Positions 24,206 through 33,902 of a stretch of 37,993 nt of DNA are shown here, piece after piece. Below the pieces are notes generated by a model. The model was not told where the DNA came from. It ran no database searches and saw only the letters and a program-made list of their open reading frames with translations. The DNA is from CALCKU01 sp964571595 (GTDB lineage: Bacteria; Pseudomonadota; Alphaproteobacteria; Caulobacterales; Maricaulaceae): positions 1-37,993 of the forward strand of contig CAZNCJ010000019.1 of the NCBI GenBank assembly GCA_964571595.1, read 5' to 3'. The position numbers were made by a program, and so were the translations under genes. Each line of letters opens with the position of its first letter. Within the stretch, counting starts at the first letter, position 1.

Positions 24206-25868
24206 TCATAAGGGTTTCAAGCGCACGGCTTGGCGTAAAGGTTTTAAATGTCTTGTGCTTTGCACAGCCATGAACGGGGCAGGATTCGCCCACGCACAAT
24301 CCATTGCAGTAGGCGAGCTTGGCAATGCCAATGCTTACGAAGCCGGCATAATAGATAATAATACGGGCGGTCTGGATGCCGGATTATGGCAACAGACCTC
24401 GGCTGTGAGAGCGGCAGACCTAATTTCGCAAGCCCCGCTAAATAGCCCCCATCAGATCGTACGAGATATGGTAAGTGCGGCCATATTATCAGCGGGTGTG
24501 CCCCCGAGTGGTGACGAGGATGAGCTAAACCTATACCGCCAAGCTAGGGTGAAAGCCGCCTTACAGCTTGGCAGTCCCGATGAGATCGATAATCTTTTAA
24601 GGCGCGCCCCGCAACTCACACAAAACAGGCTCACAGAGGTCGATATTGCCCTGTCGCGCGAGGACATCACAAATGCCTGTCAACTTACCGATAGTGTCCA
24701 AGACGGCCGCGCAGAACCAGAGTGGGTTAAAAGACGGGCCTTTTGTCATATCGTCAGAGGGGAGAGCGCAGCCGCCGAGCTGACCCTTAATCTGTTAAAA
24801 GAGAGCGGTCATAGTGATAAGACTTATTTCGCTCTTGCTGATAATCTACTGGGTGTGTCGCGTAATCGGCCCAAATCGATCGATTTCGATCAACCCCTTT
24901 TTAGCGCCATGCGTACACAGATAAACCTTTTCGCGGAGAAGGATGATAAATCTTCCACCAAGGTCAATCTTGATGATTTATCGCGTTCAGCTCTTGCCTC
25001 TATGGCGCTGGACGGTGAGGTTGAGAATGCACAAAGATTAGCCGCACTCTATAAAGGGGGTCAGGCGCTAAGCGATGATCAGATAAGTACGATCTTATCG
25101 GAATTTGCCTTTGGCGAGGATGATCTGCAAGCTTTAGCCGGGTTTGATCTTGAAAGCGCTTTACAGGCAGCCCCGCCAAAAGCTTTAGGTCAGCTCCATG
25201 CTTTGGCAAAGGCCGGTAATATCTCCCCGCAAACCGGATCGGCTATCAAGGAAATGTTGGACAGGGCTGATAAGGCCGGGGCTTTTGATCGTTTTGCGAA
25301 ACTTCTTGAGACGCAAATTTCCTATTTGTCCGGTGACATACAGGCCAAAGAGAGCGTGAAACTCTTTGCCAGAGCCGCGGTTAATCGCGGAGATATATGG
25401 AGCTTGCAAGGCCTCTATAACGGAATAGAGGATGATGCGTCCAAGCGCGCTATTATTGCGTTGACATCTGACGCGCTGGGCAATGGGTTTGTTTTAGGAA
25501 ATCTCGGAAAAGATATTGAAACAAGATTGCAAGAAACGGGCTCAAAAAAGAACAGAGCCGTAAGGGATAGTTATATAGCTTTAGCTCTTGGTGCACGGCT
25601 CTCAGATAGTGCGGCTAAAATTATTGAGAAAGCAGGTGCGGGTCAGGGTAAATCTGTGCCTTACGGGTCTTTATTGGCGCTGCGCAGCTCGGCAAATGCA
25701 GGCTCGCGGGCCGAGACGGCTTTACGTGCGGCGACCTTATTAGGTGGTGTTGGTGCTGCGGGATTAGACAATGCCAGTCTTGCGGAAATTATCGCGGCTT
25801 TGAATGTTGCGGACCTGACAGAGTTTGCCGGTCGATTGGCCGCCGAGGATTTCCTAACCCAGTTATAA
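24195..25868 (+). CDS. Exported, largely helical protein of unknown function
   Basis: A 557-residue protein with a basic start (MKNNHKGFKRTAWRKGFK), a hydrophobic stretch and a cleavage-like GFAHAQS near residue 35, so it should be exported. The mature part looks mostly alpha-helical, with Ala/Leu-rich segments of about 30-40 residues (for example TYFALADNLLGV, ALASMALDGEVENAQRLAALY, AKESVKLFARAAVNRGD), suggestive of TPR-like repeats, but no clean consensus. Only two cysteines are seen in the mature half (around CQLTD and FCHIV). I do not recognise a family. It starts inside the 46-residue peptide gene and converges on the M16 peptidase gene. Confidence 0.75.
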   Translation: MKNNHKGFKRTAWRKGFKCLVLCTAMNGAGFAHAQSIAVGELGNANAYEAGIIDNNTGGLDAGLWQQTSAVRAADLISQAPLNSPHQIVRDMVSAAILSAGVPPSGDEDELNLYRQARVKAALQLGSPDEIDNLLRRAPQLTQNRLTEVDIALSREDITNACQLTDSVQDGRAEPEWVKRRAFCHIVRGESAAAELTLNLLKESGHSDKTYFALADNLLGVSRNRPKSIDFDQPLFSAMRTQINLFAEKDDKSSTKVNLDDLSRSALASMALDGEVENAQRLAALYKGGQALSDDQISTILSEFAFGEDDLQALAGFDLESALQAAPPKALGQLHALAKAGNISPQTGSAIKEMLDRADKAGAFDRFAKLLETQISYLSGDIQAKESVKLFARAAVNRGDIWSLQGLYNGIEDDASKRAIIALTSDALGNGFVLGNLGKDIETRLQETGSKKNRAVRDSYIALALGARLSDSAAKIIEKAGAGQGKSVPYGSLLALRSSANAGSRAETALRAATLLGGVGAAGLDNASLAEIIAALNVADLTEFAGRLAAEDFLTQL

Positions 25869-25880
25869 GGCTTTTGCCTT
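25867..25880. terminator. Small hairpin between convergent genes
   Basis: AAGGC-TTTT-GCCTT, five base pairs with a four-base loop, sits at the stop of the exported-protein gene and 24 bases before the stop of the M16 peptidase. It has no T-run on either side, so it is at best a weak bidirectional terminator. Confidence 0.2.
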
Positions 25881-25904
25881 GTCACCAGATTGGCGAGGCT
25901 GCAC

Positions 25905-28805
25905 TTAGCGCTCTGTTTTTCTATCAGTGTCTTTGTGTTCTTCCGGCGTGATTGAGACAATATGCAATGTCTTGGGATCATAAAGCTCTTTGACATATTT
26001 ATTCAAGGAAGCGGGGTTCATATCCTCATAGGCCTTTGTGCGCGACCGGCGATAGATCATGGCGCGCGGATCTGTCTGTGAACGTAAGACTACACTTTGC
26101 CATGAGCGGTTTTCTTTTTTATTGCGTTCGAAACTTTCCAGAATTGGTTTGCGTGCGCGGTCAAGTTCGTCATGTGTGATATCACCTGACCGCAAATTTT
26201 CGGTCAGTTTTATGGCGGTTTTTTCAAAGGCGTCGAAGAATTTAGGGTCAGCTGATATTGACACAGAGCCGTAACCATAAGGCGAGCTTAAACGGCTAAA
26301 TGACATGCCCGCAGACGGGGAATAGCTCAGGCCCTGATTTTCCCTTATCTCGTCAATAAGGCGGTTTTGAAATATTTGTCGGATCATTGTGTAATGACGT
26401 GAGCGCTCTAATGTCCAGGGTTGATGTGTTGGCCAGGCTAAATATTTAGCCCCTTGATTTTGCGCGCCCTGATGGGTGAGCGCCACGCGGGCGGGTTGCG
26501 GGAAAGTGATCTTGAAGGCCTCAGCCCGCTCTCGGAATTTATCGCGTCGCGTGGGTAGGGCGCCAAAAGTTTCTGATACGATGTCGATGATTTTATCCTT
26601 ATCAAAATCACCGACAACACCGATTTCAATGGCGCCCGTCTCAAAGATCGGGGCAAGAACATCCCGCACATCCTCAAGCGTATAAGACAGGTAAGTCTGC
26701 TTTGGCATCATACCATAGCGCTCATCCCCGTTGGCCCATATACGCCCCAAATCGCGCGAGGCAACCCCGCCGGGTGTGGAATCAAGTGTATGAAAAGAAG
26801 CTTCAATACTATCGCGGAATTTTTGCTGCCAGACGGGTTGATAGCCCGGCGCGGTGAGGAGGGCCGTCCAGACTTTGAACTGGTCGCGCAGATCGTCCTG
26901 ATTTGTCGCGCCTGAAAAACTTAAGCGCTCTTTGCCAATAGAGAGGCTCAGCGCGATATTTTTTCCGGCAAAAATTTGTGAAAGTTCACTGGCTTTATGT
27001 TTGGTAAAACCGCCTAGCGGGAGCGAGCCTGCAAGATTTGTCAAGCCGGGCTGGTCTTTCGGGAAAACATTCCAGCCTTCTCCGACAGTGACATTGATAC
27101 GCACCCACCCTTTTTCGAAGTCGGTTTGTTTCATGTTCAAACGTACATTATTGGCAAATTTGACTTGGTCTATATCAAAATCCTCGACACGGCCTTCCCA
27201 GACAATTTTGCCTTTGGGGCCAAAATTATCATAGGCAAAAGTGAGGTTTTCGCGTGTTTCAGGCGGGGAGACGGGCTCGGCTTTGGCCTTCGTATATTGA
27301 GCGAGTATGTCAGAGTCTGTGACTCCCTCAATTTCCGGCCCTTGTAGCCAGATGATAGGATCAAAGCCTTCCCACATATCTTTAAAGCTGGCATTGAGCT
27401 CAGCTAAGCTAACGTCCTTAAGTATGTCTTCAAACCGCGCCTGCGTATTTTTGGGTGTGGTAATGACAAGACCAGAGGCAAAACCGCTCATTATGCGATT
27501 GGCCAAACTATGTGTGTGGCGTTTGGGGGCGTAATTTACCGCATCTTTAAGGCTACGGCGTGTTGAGGCAATAAGCTCGTCATATTCAGCTTGTTGCAGA
27601 CCGTAAGTTAAGGCTTGGCGGATTTCGTTTTCAATAAAGGTGATCGCGGATTGCCAGTCATTCTTTTTAACCGAAAGCGTTGCACTGGAGATGTCATTTA
27701 TTTTACCGCTCGAATAGGAAATTGACGCGCCCAAGACAGGCGCGTTTTCTGAGAGTATTTTCTTGCGCAAGCGCTGATTGACAATCGCATTTGCATAGCT
27801 GCGTATATGGTGTTCACGCCGTGCTGCGAGCGTGTCAAAACCTGCGCTGGGCGCCAATAGATCGCTTAAGTAGATTTGTGTTGTTAAGGCCGGGTCCAGA
27901 TAGGTTTTTGCTTTTGTTTCTGGGTAGATGTTTTCGCCCTCATTGGGTTCGTCGGGGGGTGTGTTTTCGACTTTCCAATCAGAAAATGTCTCCTCAATGC
28001 GCGCTCTCATTTTCTCAACAGGGAGGTCACCCACCATGACAATAAGGCTGCGTTCTGGGCGGTAATGTTGTCTGTAAAAACTTTTGAGCTGGTCAGCACT
28101 GATCGCGTCAAGGCTTTCAGGGGAGCCAATGACATTAAATGTCGTGGAGCGGCGCTCGGGATACGCCCATTTGAAATAGGCGCGGCTGGCCTTGCGACCC
28201 GGCGTATTACCAATGGCCTCTTCGGCTTTCACGACCCCGCGTTCACGTTCTACGGCTTCAGGATCTAAAAGCAATTTATCTGCCGTTTCGCGCATAACGA
28301 AAAACCCGTAATCCAGTGTCTCCTTATCCACATTGGGCAATTTAAGCTGGTATTGCGTTCGCCAATATGTGGTGGAGGCATTTGTATCCGCCCCGAAGGA
28401 CAGGCCCAGACGCTCTAGGGATTTCACCATTTCCCCTTCGGGGATATTTTCCGAGCCGTTAAAGGCCATATGTTCAAGATAATGGGCTAGCCCAATCGTC
28501 TCAGGCATTTCATTGCGGCTGCCTGCGCGAACCCAAAATAATAACATGGCTTCTTTTTCAGGACGGGCATTTGTGCGAAGAGCATATCTTAGGCCGTTTT
28601 CCAGCCGTCCATAGGTTACATTAGGGTCGGGAGGTATATCACTTAGGTCTTGCGGCCATTCATGTATAAGCGGATCAAATGTAAGGGGAGCTTTATCTGT
28701 TTCGTCCGTTTTGGGTGTGCAAGCGGTTAAACAAAGAAGCAGGGCAAAAAGCGCTAAGCCCATGGCTTTTATGAGCTTATATATGACGTGATAAATGACG
28801 TACAA
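25905..28805 (-). CDS. M16-family zinc peptidase, predicted lipoprotein
   Basis: A 966-residue two-half M16 peptidase. The zinc motif HYLEH (His108, Glu111, His112) in the first half is followed by the distal glutamate segment VVKAEEAIGN. The second half lacks the motif, as usual, and has RLIDEIRENQGLSYSPSAG. The signal ends in a lipobox LTAC with Cys29. I favour a TTG start at 28805: CGGAG lies six bases upstream, and the extra residues (YKLIK) give the signal its positive charge. ATG 28763 would leave none; ATG 28865 would bury the signal. The mature enzyme is probably anchored in an envelope membrane, digesting peptides in the periplasm. Confidence 0.9.
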   Translation of the reverse strand: MYVIYHVIYKLIKAMGLALFALLLCLTACTPKTDETDKAPLTFDPLIHEWPQDLSDIPPDPNVTYGRLENGLRYALRTNARPEKEAMLLFWVRAGSRNEMPETIGLAHYLEHMAFNGSENIPEGEMVKSLERLGLSFGADTNASTTYWRTQYQLKLPNVDKETLDYGFFVMRETADKLLLDPEAVERERGVVKAEEAIGNTPGRKASRAYFKWAYPERRSTTFNVIGSPESLDAISADQLKSFYRQHYRPERSLIVMVGDLPVEKMRARIEETFSDWKVENTPPDEPNEGENIYPETKAKTYLDPALTTQIYLSDLLAPSAGFDTLAARREHHIRSYANAIVNQRLRKKILSENAPVLGASISYSSGKINDISSATLSVKKNDWQSAITFIENEIRQALTYGLQQAEYDELIASTRRSLKDAVNYAPKRHTHSLANRIMSGFASGLVITTPKNTQARFEDILKDVSLAELNASFKDMWEGFDPIIWLQGPEIEGVTDSDILAQYTKAKAEPVSPPETRENLTFAYDNFGPKGKIVWEGRVEDFDIDQVKFANNVRLNMKQTDFEKGWVRINVTVGEGWNVFPKDQPGLTNLAGSLPLGGFTKHKASELSQIFAGKNIALSLSIGKERLSFSGATNQDDLRDQFKVWTALLTAPGYQPVWQQKFRDSIEASFHTLDSTPGGVASRDLGRIWANGDERYGMMPKQTYLSYTLEDVRDVLAPIFETGAIEIGVVGDFDKDKIIDIVSETFGALPTRRDKFRERAEAFKITFPQPARVALTHQGAQNQGAKYLAWPTHQPWTLERSRHYTMIRQIFQNRLIDEIRENQGLSYSPSAGMSFSRLSSPYGYGSVSISADPKFFDAFEKTAIKLTENLRSGDITHDELDRARKPILESFERNKKENRSWQSVVLRSQTDPRAMIYRRSRTKAYEDMNPASLNKYVKELYDPKTLHIVSITPEEHKDTDRKTER

Positions 28806-28907
28806 ATCTGACTCCGCTTTCGGGATTAAAGCTGGGCTTTTACACAAAACTTTACATCTGAACATGTTAAATTTATGCAGTAAAAGGCAAAACGCTTCAT
28901 TATTGTG

Positions 28908-28935
28908 TTGTTCTTAGCCAAGAGGGCGCTATTGT
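28908..28935 (+). promoter_or_regulatory. Candidate promoter of accA
   Basis: TTGTTC (28908-28913), 16 bases, TATTGT (28930-28935), ending 28 bases before the accA ATG in the divergent gap to the peptidase gene. Only fair matches to the sigma-70 consensus; assigned by eye. Confidence 0.3.
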
Positions 28936-28963
28936 CTATAGCCAAAGAAAAAATTGATATAAA

Positions 28964-29926
28964 ATGACACCTGCTAGAACATATTTAAGTTTTGAACGTC
29001 CTGTGGCTGAACTTGACAGTAAGATCGAAGATCTCGTCAAATTATCAACCAGTGAGGTCGATGTTGACGCGGAGATCACACAGCTTCGGGCCAAATCAGC
29101 CAAGCAGCTGGAATCTATTTATGCCAAAATTGGGGCTTGGGAAAAAACCGAAGTCGCCCGTCATCCTTTGCGCCCGCATTTCTCGGATTATTGTAAGGCT
29201 TTGGTGACGCAATTCTCCGCGCTCGCAGGTGATCGCAAATTCGGAGATGACAGCGCCTTGATCGGCGGTCTTGGCAAAATAGACGGACATAGTGTTGTCA
29301 TTCTCGGCCATGAGAAAGGCAAGGATACGCAGACACGGGTCAAACATAATTGGGGCATGGCGCAACCAGAAGGCTATCGTAAGGCGGTGCGTTTAATGGA
29401 ACTGGCGGAACGTTTTTCTTTACCCGTTATATCCTTTGTCGATACGGCTGGGGCTTTTCCGGGCCGCGGGGCTGAGGAACGCGGCCAAGCCGAGGCTATT
29501 GCGCGCTCTATTGATAAAGGTCTGTCTTTACGCGTACCTTTTATTTCTATTATTGCAGGCGAAGGCGGCTCGGGCGGGGCCGTGGCGATTGCCACAGCGG
29601 ATAGTGTGATGATGCTCGAGCATTCAATTTATTCCGTAATTTCGCCAGAAGGCTGCGCCTCGATCTTGTGGCGTGATTCAGCCAAAGCCAAAGACGCCGC
29701 CAAAGCCATGAAAATTACGGCAAGCGATCTTAAAACCCTTGGTATTATTGATAGGATTATTGAAGAACCCATTGGCGGTGCGCACCGCGCCCCTGAAGAC
29801 ATGATCAGGAAAGTTGGCAAAGTTATTTCTGAAGAAATTATACGGTTAAAAAGCCTGAGCCCTGAGGCGCTTATCGAAAAGCGCCGTGCCAAATTTCTAA
29901 ATATTGGGCGCAGTCTTTTGAATTAA
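28964..29926 (+). CDS. accA: Acetyl-CoA carboxylase carboxyltransferase, alpha subunit
   Basis: A 320-residue crotonase-fold subunit; with AccD it transfers the carboxyl group from biotin to acetyl-CoA in fatty acid synthesis. The N-terminal coiled region (FERPVAELDSKIEDL) is followed by KGKDTQTRVKHNWGMAQPEGYRKA, split here only by normal variation, and by FVDTAGAFPG, GEGGSGGAVAIA and SVISPEGCASILW. It stands alone between the divergent peptidase and convergent secA. No strong ribosome binding site is seen before the ATG. Confidence 0.96.
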   Translation: MTPARTYLSFERPVAELDSKIEDLVKLSTSEVDVDAEITQLRAKSAKQLESIYAKIGAWEKTEVARHPLRPHFSDYCKALVTQFSALAGDRKFGDDSALIGGLGKIDGHSVVILGHEKGKDTQTRVKHNWGMAQPEGYRKAVRLMELAERFSLPVISFVDTAGAFPGRGAEERGQAEAIARSIDKGLSLRVPFISIIAGEGGSGGAVAIATADSVMMLEHSIYSVISPEGCASILWRDSAKAKDAAKAMKITASDLKTLGIIDRIIEEPIGGAHRAPEDMIRKVGKVISEEIIRLKSLSPEALIEKRRAKFLNIGRSLLN

Positions 29927-29941
29927 GTTTAAGACTTAAAC
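29927..29941. repeat. AT-rich inverted repeat across the accA/secA junction
   Basis: GTTTAA-GAC-TTAAAC, a six-base perfect inverted repeat, directly follows the accA stop and covers the secA stop. It could form a small hairpin in both mRNAs, but it is AT-rich and lacks a T-run, so a terminator role is doubtful. Confidence 0.25.
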
Positions 29942-32620
29942 CGCGCCGTGACAGCGTTTGAACTTCTTACCTGACCCACAGGGACAAGGCGCATTGCGGG
30001 CCACATTTTCAAATTTGGCGTCATCAGCCGCAGGCGCGGCGGGCGCGGGCGCTTGGTTCATCATCTCCATAGGCGATCGCGCCACTTGCGGAGCGGGTTG
30101 CTGGGGCTGTAAATTTAACTGAGTGTTTTCCTGTCTTTGCATTTGTACATTAATCAAAAGGCGCGTCATGGCGGTTGTGACACCTTCGCGCAAATTGGTC
30201 AGTAATTTATCAAATAAGGTAAAGGCTTCGGACTTATATTCGTTAAGCGGGTCGCGTTGCCCATAGGCGCGCATACCAATGACAGATTTCAAACTGTCGA
30301 GCTGTTGTAAATGCTCACGCCAATTTGTGTCGATCACTTGCAGCAGGATTTGCTTTTCAGCGCCGAGTAGTTCGCTGCCGTCTAGCCCTTGCGTTAATTG
30401 TTCAAACGCCTGATTGGTCGTGTCTTTGAGGCGCGAGAGCATTTCCTCATCGGCAATACCCTCTTCCTTGGCCCAATCTGCAAAAGGCATTTCCATGGCT
30501 AAGACGGTTTTGGCTTTTTGAGTTAGCCCATCAATATCCCATTGCTCGGCATAGGCTTTTTTGGGCACATATGTCGCAATGAGGTCTTCGCATATCTGAT
30601 GGCGCATATCCTCGATAACGTCAGACACATCGTCATCCGTCATAAATTCAAGGCGCTGTTCAAAGATGGTCTTTCTTTGATCATTCATGACATCATCATA
30701 TTTGAGCAGGTTTTTACGAATATCGAAATTACGTTGCTCAACCCTGACTTGGGCGCGCTCAACGGCCTTGGTCATAAATTTATTTGTCAGGCTTTCGCCT
30801 TCCTCCCAGCCCATTTTTTCCATCATGGAGTTAAGCCGGTCACCGCCAAAAATCCGCATGAGATCATCTTCGGTTGAAATATAAAATTTGGACCGCCCCG
30901 GATCGCCCTGACGCCCTGTTCGTCCGCGCAGCTGATTATCAATACGGCGGCTCTCATGTCGTTCCGTGCCCAGAACATAAAGACCACCGGCATTTAAGGC
31001 CTGTTGTTTAAGCTCGGCTACATTTTCAGTGATCTTGTCTTTGGCTCTTGCTTTTTCAGTCTCTGATAAGGCTTCGTCTATCTCGTTTTCCAGACGCATT
31101 TCCAGGTTTCCGCCCAGCTGGATATCTGTGCCTCGACCCGCCATATTTGTGGCAATCGTGACAGCGCCGGGTATGCCGGCCTTGGCAATGATAGAGGCTT
31201 CTTGTTCGTGGAAGCGTGCATTAAGCACTGTATGTTCTATGTCGCGCTCTGTTAGGAAGCGCGAGAGGAGTTCTGATTTTTCAATGGAGGCTGTACCGAC
31301 CAAAATAGGTTGGCCTTTGCTCTTACACTCGTTAATTTCGCTGACAATGGCGTTGAACTTTTCTTTTTCCGTGCGGTAGATCACATCCTCATCATCAATA
31401 CGCTGAATGGGACGGTTTGTCGGAATTTCCAAAACTTCCAGCTTGTAAATATCTGCAAATTCGGAAGCCTCCGTTACGGCCGTACCCGTCATGCCCGAGA
31501 GTTTTTCGTAAAGACGGAAATAGTTTTGCAGTGTTACAGAGGCGAGGGTGACATTTTCAGGTTTGATCTCGACATTTTCCTTGGCCTCAATGGCTTGGTG
31601 TAAGCCTTCAGAAAGACGCCGACCATCCATAAGGCGGCCTGTAAATTCATCAACGAGAATAACCTCGCCGTTTTTGACGATATAGTTTTTATCAATGATC
31701 TGGGTTTTATGCGCCTTTAGCGCCTGATTAATATGATGCACGATGGTGACATTGGCCACATCATATAGGTCTTCACCTTCCAACATGCCGCGTTCACGCA
31801 ATATGCTTTCTATCTGTTCATTGCCCTTATCATTAAAGGAGGCATTTTGGGTTTTCTCGTCAACCTCATAACCTTCCGGATCGATCATAGGAATGATTTC
31901 GTCAATCGTACGGTAAAAATCCGACTTATCATCTGTCGGCCCAGAAATGATGAGAGGTGTACGGGCTTCGTCGATTAAGATTGAGTCAATCTCGTCAATA
32001 ATGGCGTAGACGTGACCGCGTTGATCCATCTGATCCAAGGAAAATTTCATATTATCGCGCAAATAATCAAAGCCGTATTCATTATTCGTCCCGTAGGTAA
32101 TATCGCAGGCATAGGCATCGCGGCGACCAATACTGCCCGGGCCGTGATCATTAATACACCCCGTTGTCATGCCAAGAAAGCTAAAGATTTGTCCCATCCA
32201 TTCCGCATCGCGGCGGGCCAGATAATCATTCACCGTAACAATATGGACGCCGCGACCGGGCAGGGCGTTCAGATAGGCCGCAAGGGTTGATACAAGCGTT
32301 TTACCTTCACCCGTGCGCATTTCTGCGATTTCGCCGCGGTGCAGGGTAATGCCGCCCACCAGCTGCACATCATAATGGCGCTGGCCTAATGTACGCCATG
32401 CGGCCTCGCGTACAACGGCAAAGGCTTCTGGCAAAAGGTCGTCCAGTGTTTCGCCTTTATCTAGTCGAGATCTGAACTCATCCGTCTTTTGGGCTAGGGC
32501 CTCGTCGCTTAAGGGTTTAATCTTATCTTCCAGCGCATTAATGCTAGAGACAAGTGGACGCAGTTTCTTAAGTTTCCGGTCATTTTCTGTCCCGAAGACT
32601 TTCTTGACGATACCAAGCAT
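29936..32620 (-). CDS. secA: Preprotein translocase ATPase SecA
   Basis: An 894-residue SecA. Walker A region MRTGEGKTLV, the nearby VTVNDYLARRDAEWM, DEAD-type IIDEIDSILIDEARTPLI, and motif-VI-type LRGRTGRQGDPG are all present. The C-terminal zinc tail PCPCGSGKKFKRCHGA (SecB/ribosome binding) is preceded by a Pro/Ala/Gln-rich linker. It drives proteins through SecYEG. I choose ATG 32620 (MLGIVKKVFG), with GGGAG six bases upstream; the frame is open for ten more codons. Confidence 0.97.
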   Translation of the reverse strand: MLGIVKKVFGTENDRKLKKLRPLVSSINALEDKIKPLSDEALAQKTDEFRSRLDKGETLDDLLPEAFAVVREAAWRTLGQRHYDVQLVGGITLHRGEIAEMRTGEGKTLVSTLAAYLNALPGRGVHIVTVNDYLARRDAEWMGQIFSFLGMTTGCINDHGPGSIGRRDAYACDITYGTNNEYGFDYLRDNMKFSLDQMDQRGHVYAIIDEIDSILIDEARTPLIISGPTDDKSDFYRTIDEIIPMIDPEGYEVDEKTQNASFNDKGNEQIESILRERGMLEGEDLYDVANVTIVHHINQALKAHKTQIIDKNYIVKNGEVILVDEFTGRLMDGRRLSEGLHQAIEAKENVEIKPENVTLASVTLQNYFRLYEKLSGMTGTAVTEASEFADIYKLEVLEIPTNRPIQRIDDEDVIYRTEKEKFNAIVSEINECKSKGQPILVGTASIEKSELLSRFLTERDIEHTVLNARFHEQEASIIAKAGIPGAVTIATNMAGRGTDIQLGGNLEMRLENEIDEALSETEKARAKDKITENVAELKQQALNAGGLYVLGTERHESRRIDNQLRGRTGRQGDPGRSKFYISTEDDLMRIFGGDRLNSMMEKMGWEEGESLTNKFMTKAVERAQVRVEQRNFDIRKNLLKYDDVMNDQRKTIFEQRLEFMTDDDVSDVIEDMRHQICEDLIATYVPKKAYAEQWDIDGLTQKAKTVLAMEMPFADWAKEEGIADEEMLSRLKDTTNQAFEQLTQGLDGSELLGAEKQILLQVIDTNWREHLQQLDSLKSVIGMRAYGQRDPLNEYKSEAFTLFDKLLTNLREGVTTAMTRLLINVQMQRQENTQLNLQPQQPAPQVARSPMEMMNQAPAPAAPAADDAKFENVARNAPCPCGSGKKFKRCHGAV

Positions 32621-32718
32621 GATAGCTCCCGAGGAATGTGCAATAGGCACAGTCGATAAATATTCTTTGTGGTGACTTAGTGACGCTCATGCCTTAAGTC
32701 AATGAATGGGACGAAGAC

Positions 32719-32731
32719 AAACTGACAGTTT
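32719..32731. promoter_or_regulatory. 13-base palindrome between secA and the parvulin gene
   Basis: AAACTG-A-CAGTTT is a perfect inverted repeat in the 183-base divergent region between the secA start and the peptidyl-prolyl isomerase start. It could be an operator for either gene. No regulator is suggested by the neighbourhood. Confidence 0.25.
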
Positions 32732-32803
32732 ATGCCAAGAACTGCAATCTGAGACAAAAAAATGCCTTATTAGGGGTGATAAGTCGCAAAAATGGAGAGT
32801 TGA

Positions 32804-33775
32804 TTGAAACCAATTAAGACAAGCGGAATCGCCAAAATATGCTTATCGCTGGCGATTATCACGGCCACAGCTCTGATATCAGCCTGCCAAGACCGCTTAT
32901 TGGTCACAGATACGACCCCTTTTGGCGAGGGTGTTGTACGCTTGGGTGATACGGAAGTGGCCGAGATTGACGGCACGAATATTTATCTCTCAGATGTTGA
33001 ACGCACAGCCGCAGCCCAAGGCCTTATCGAGGCTGGTACGCCGCTCACGCCTGCAAGCCCGATTTTCCAGCGCGTTCTGGACGAGCTGATTGATCAAAGA
33101 TTGCTGGCACTTGACGCCTTAAGGCAGGCTTTAGACCAAAGTGATGAAACTCGCCGCCGTCTTGCCGTGGCCCGCGAGCGTATTTTGGGTAATATGCTGG
33201 TCGAGGAACATCTTAAAAACACGGTCAATGAAACCAATTTGCGCCGTATTTATGACGAACAGGCCCAGAGTTATAAATTGGGCAAAGAAAGACGTGTGCG
33301 CCATATTTTAATGCTCGAAAAAGAGGGCATTGATAAGATCGCAAAACGTCTAGCAGACGGAGAGGACTTCGCCACACTCGCCAGTGAATATTCAGAAGAT
33401 AGAATCAGCCGGGAAAATGGCGGAGATATCGGCTATTTTCGTAAGGATATGCTGGACCCGCAATTTACCACTATTGCCTTTGGGACAGCTATCGGTGAGA
33501 CATCCGCGCCTTTTAAAACGGAATTTGGTTGGCATGTTTTAGAGGTTGAGGATGAGCGAACCCCGACAAAATCGGATTTTGCCGATGTGCGTGATGAAAT
33601 GCTCAATTTCATGACATATGACGAAATTCAGAAATTACTGCAAAATTTAAGAAATAAAGGTGATGTGAAACTCTTATTTGGACAGGCCGTGTCCAATAGT
33701 CCTGACGGACAAGGCAATATTGAGACATCCTTCAATGAACCAAGCCCAGATATTCCGCCAGAGGCTGGACAATAG
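32804..33775 (+). CDS. PpiC-type parvulin peptidyl-prolyl isomerase lipoprotein (SurA/PrsA-like)
   Basis: A 323-residue protein starting at TTG, with GGAGAG four bases upstream. The signal ends in lipobox ISAC with Cys28, so the product is a predicted lipoprotein. A SurA-N-like helical region (about 60-150) with DELIDQRLLALDAL is followed by a parvulin domain (about 165-255): RRVRHILML, ASEYSEDRISRENGGDIGYF, and FGWHVLEVEDER. It should act as a periplasmic folding factor for secreted and outer-membrane proteins. Position beside secA is a recurrent alphaproteobacterial arrangement. Confidence 0.9.
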   Translation: MKPIKTSGIAKICLSLAIITATALISACQDRLLVTDTTPFGEGVVRLGDTEVAEIDGTNIYLSDVERTAAAQGLIEAGTPLTPASPIFQRVLDELIDQRLLALDALRQALDQSDETRRRLAVARERILGNMLVEEHLKNTVNETNLRRIYDEQAQSYKLGKERRVRHILMLEKEGIDKIAKRLADGEDFATLASEYSEDRISRENGGDIGYFRKDMLDPQFTTIAFGTAIGETSAPFKTEFGWHVLEVEDERTPTKSDFADVRDEMLNFMTYDEIQKLLQNLRNKGDVKLLFGQAVSNSPDGQGNIETSFNEPSPDIPPEAGQ

Positions 33776-33812
33776 TTTTTACACTATAGCGGTACGGACT
33801 AAAAACGGCCTC

Positions 33813-33839
33813 GCCTTATCGTCAAGGATTAGGTAAGGC
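33813..33839 (+). repeat. Imperfect hairpin between the parvulin gene and argJ
   Basis: GCCTTA (33813-33818) and TAAGGC (33834-33839) pair across 15 bases; a nested CCTT/AAGG pairing is an alternative. There is no T-run, so it may be a leader structure for argJ rather than a terminator. The rest of the 127-base gap shows nothing clear. Confidence 0.25.
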
Positions 33840-33902
33840 CTTGCGTGGTAATATATGGTTTTAGACGGGCCTTGCTGCTCTCACATCAGATATGAGAAAT
33901 TT

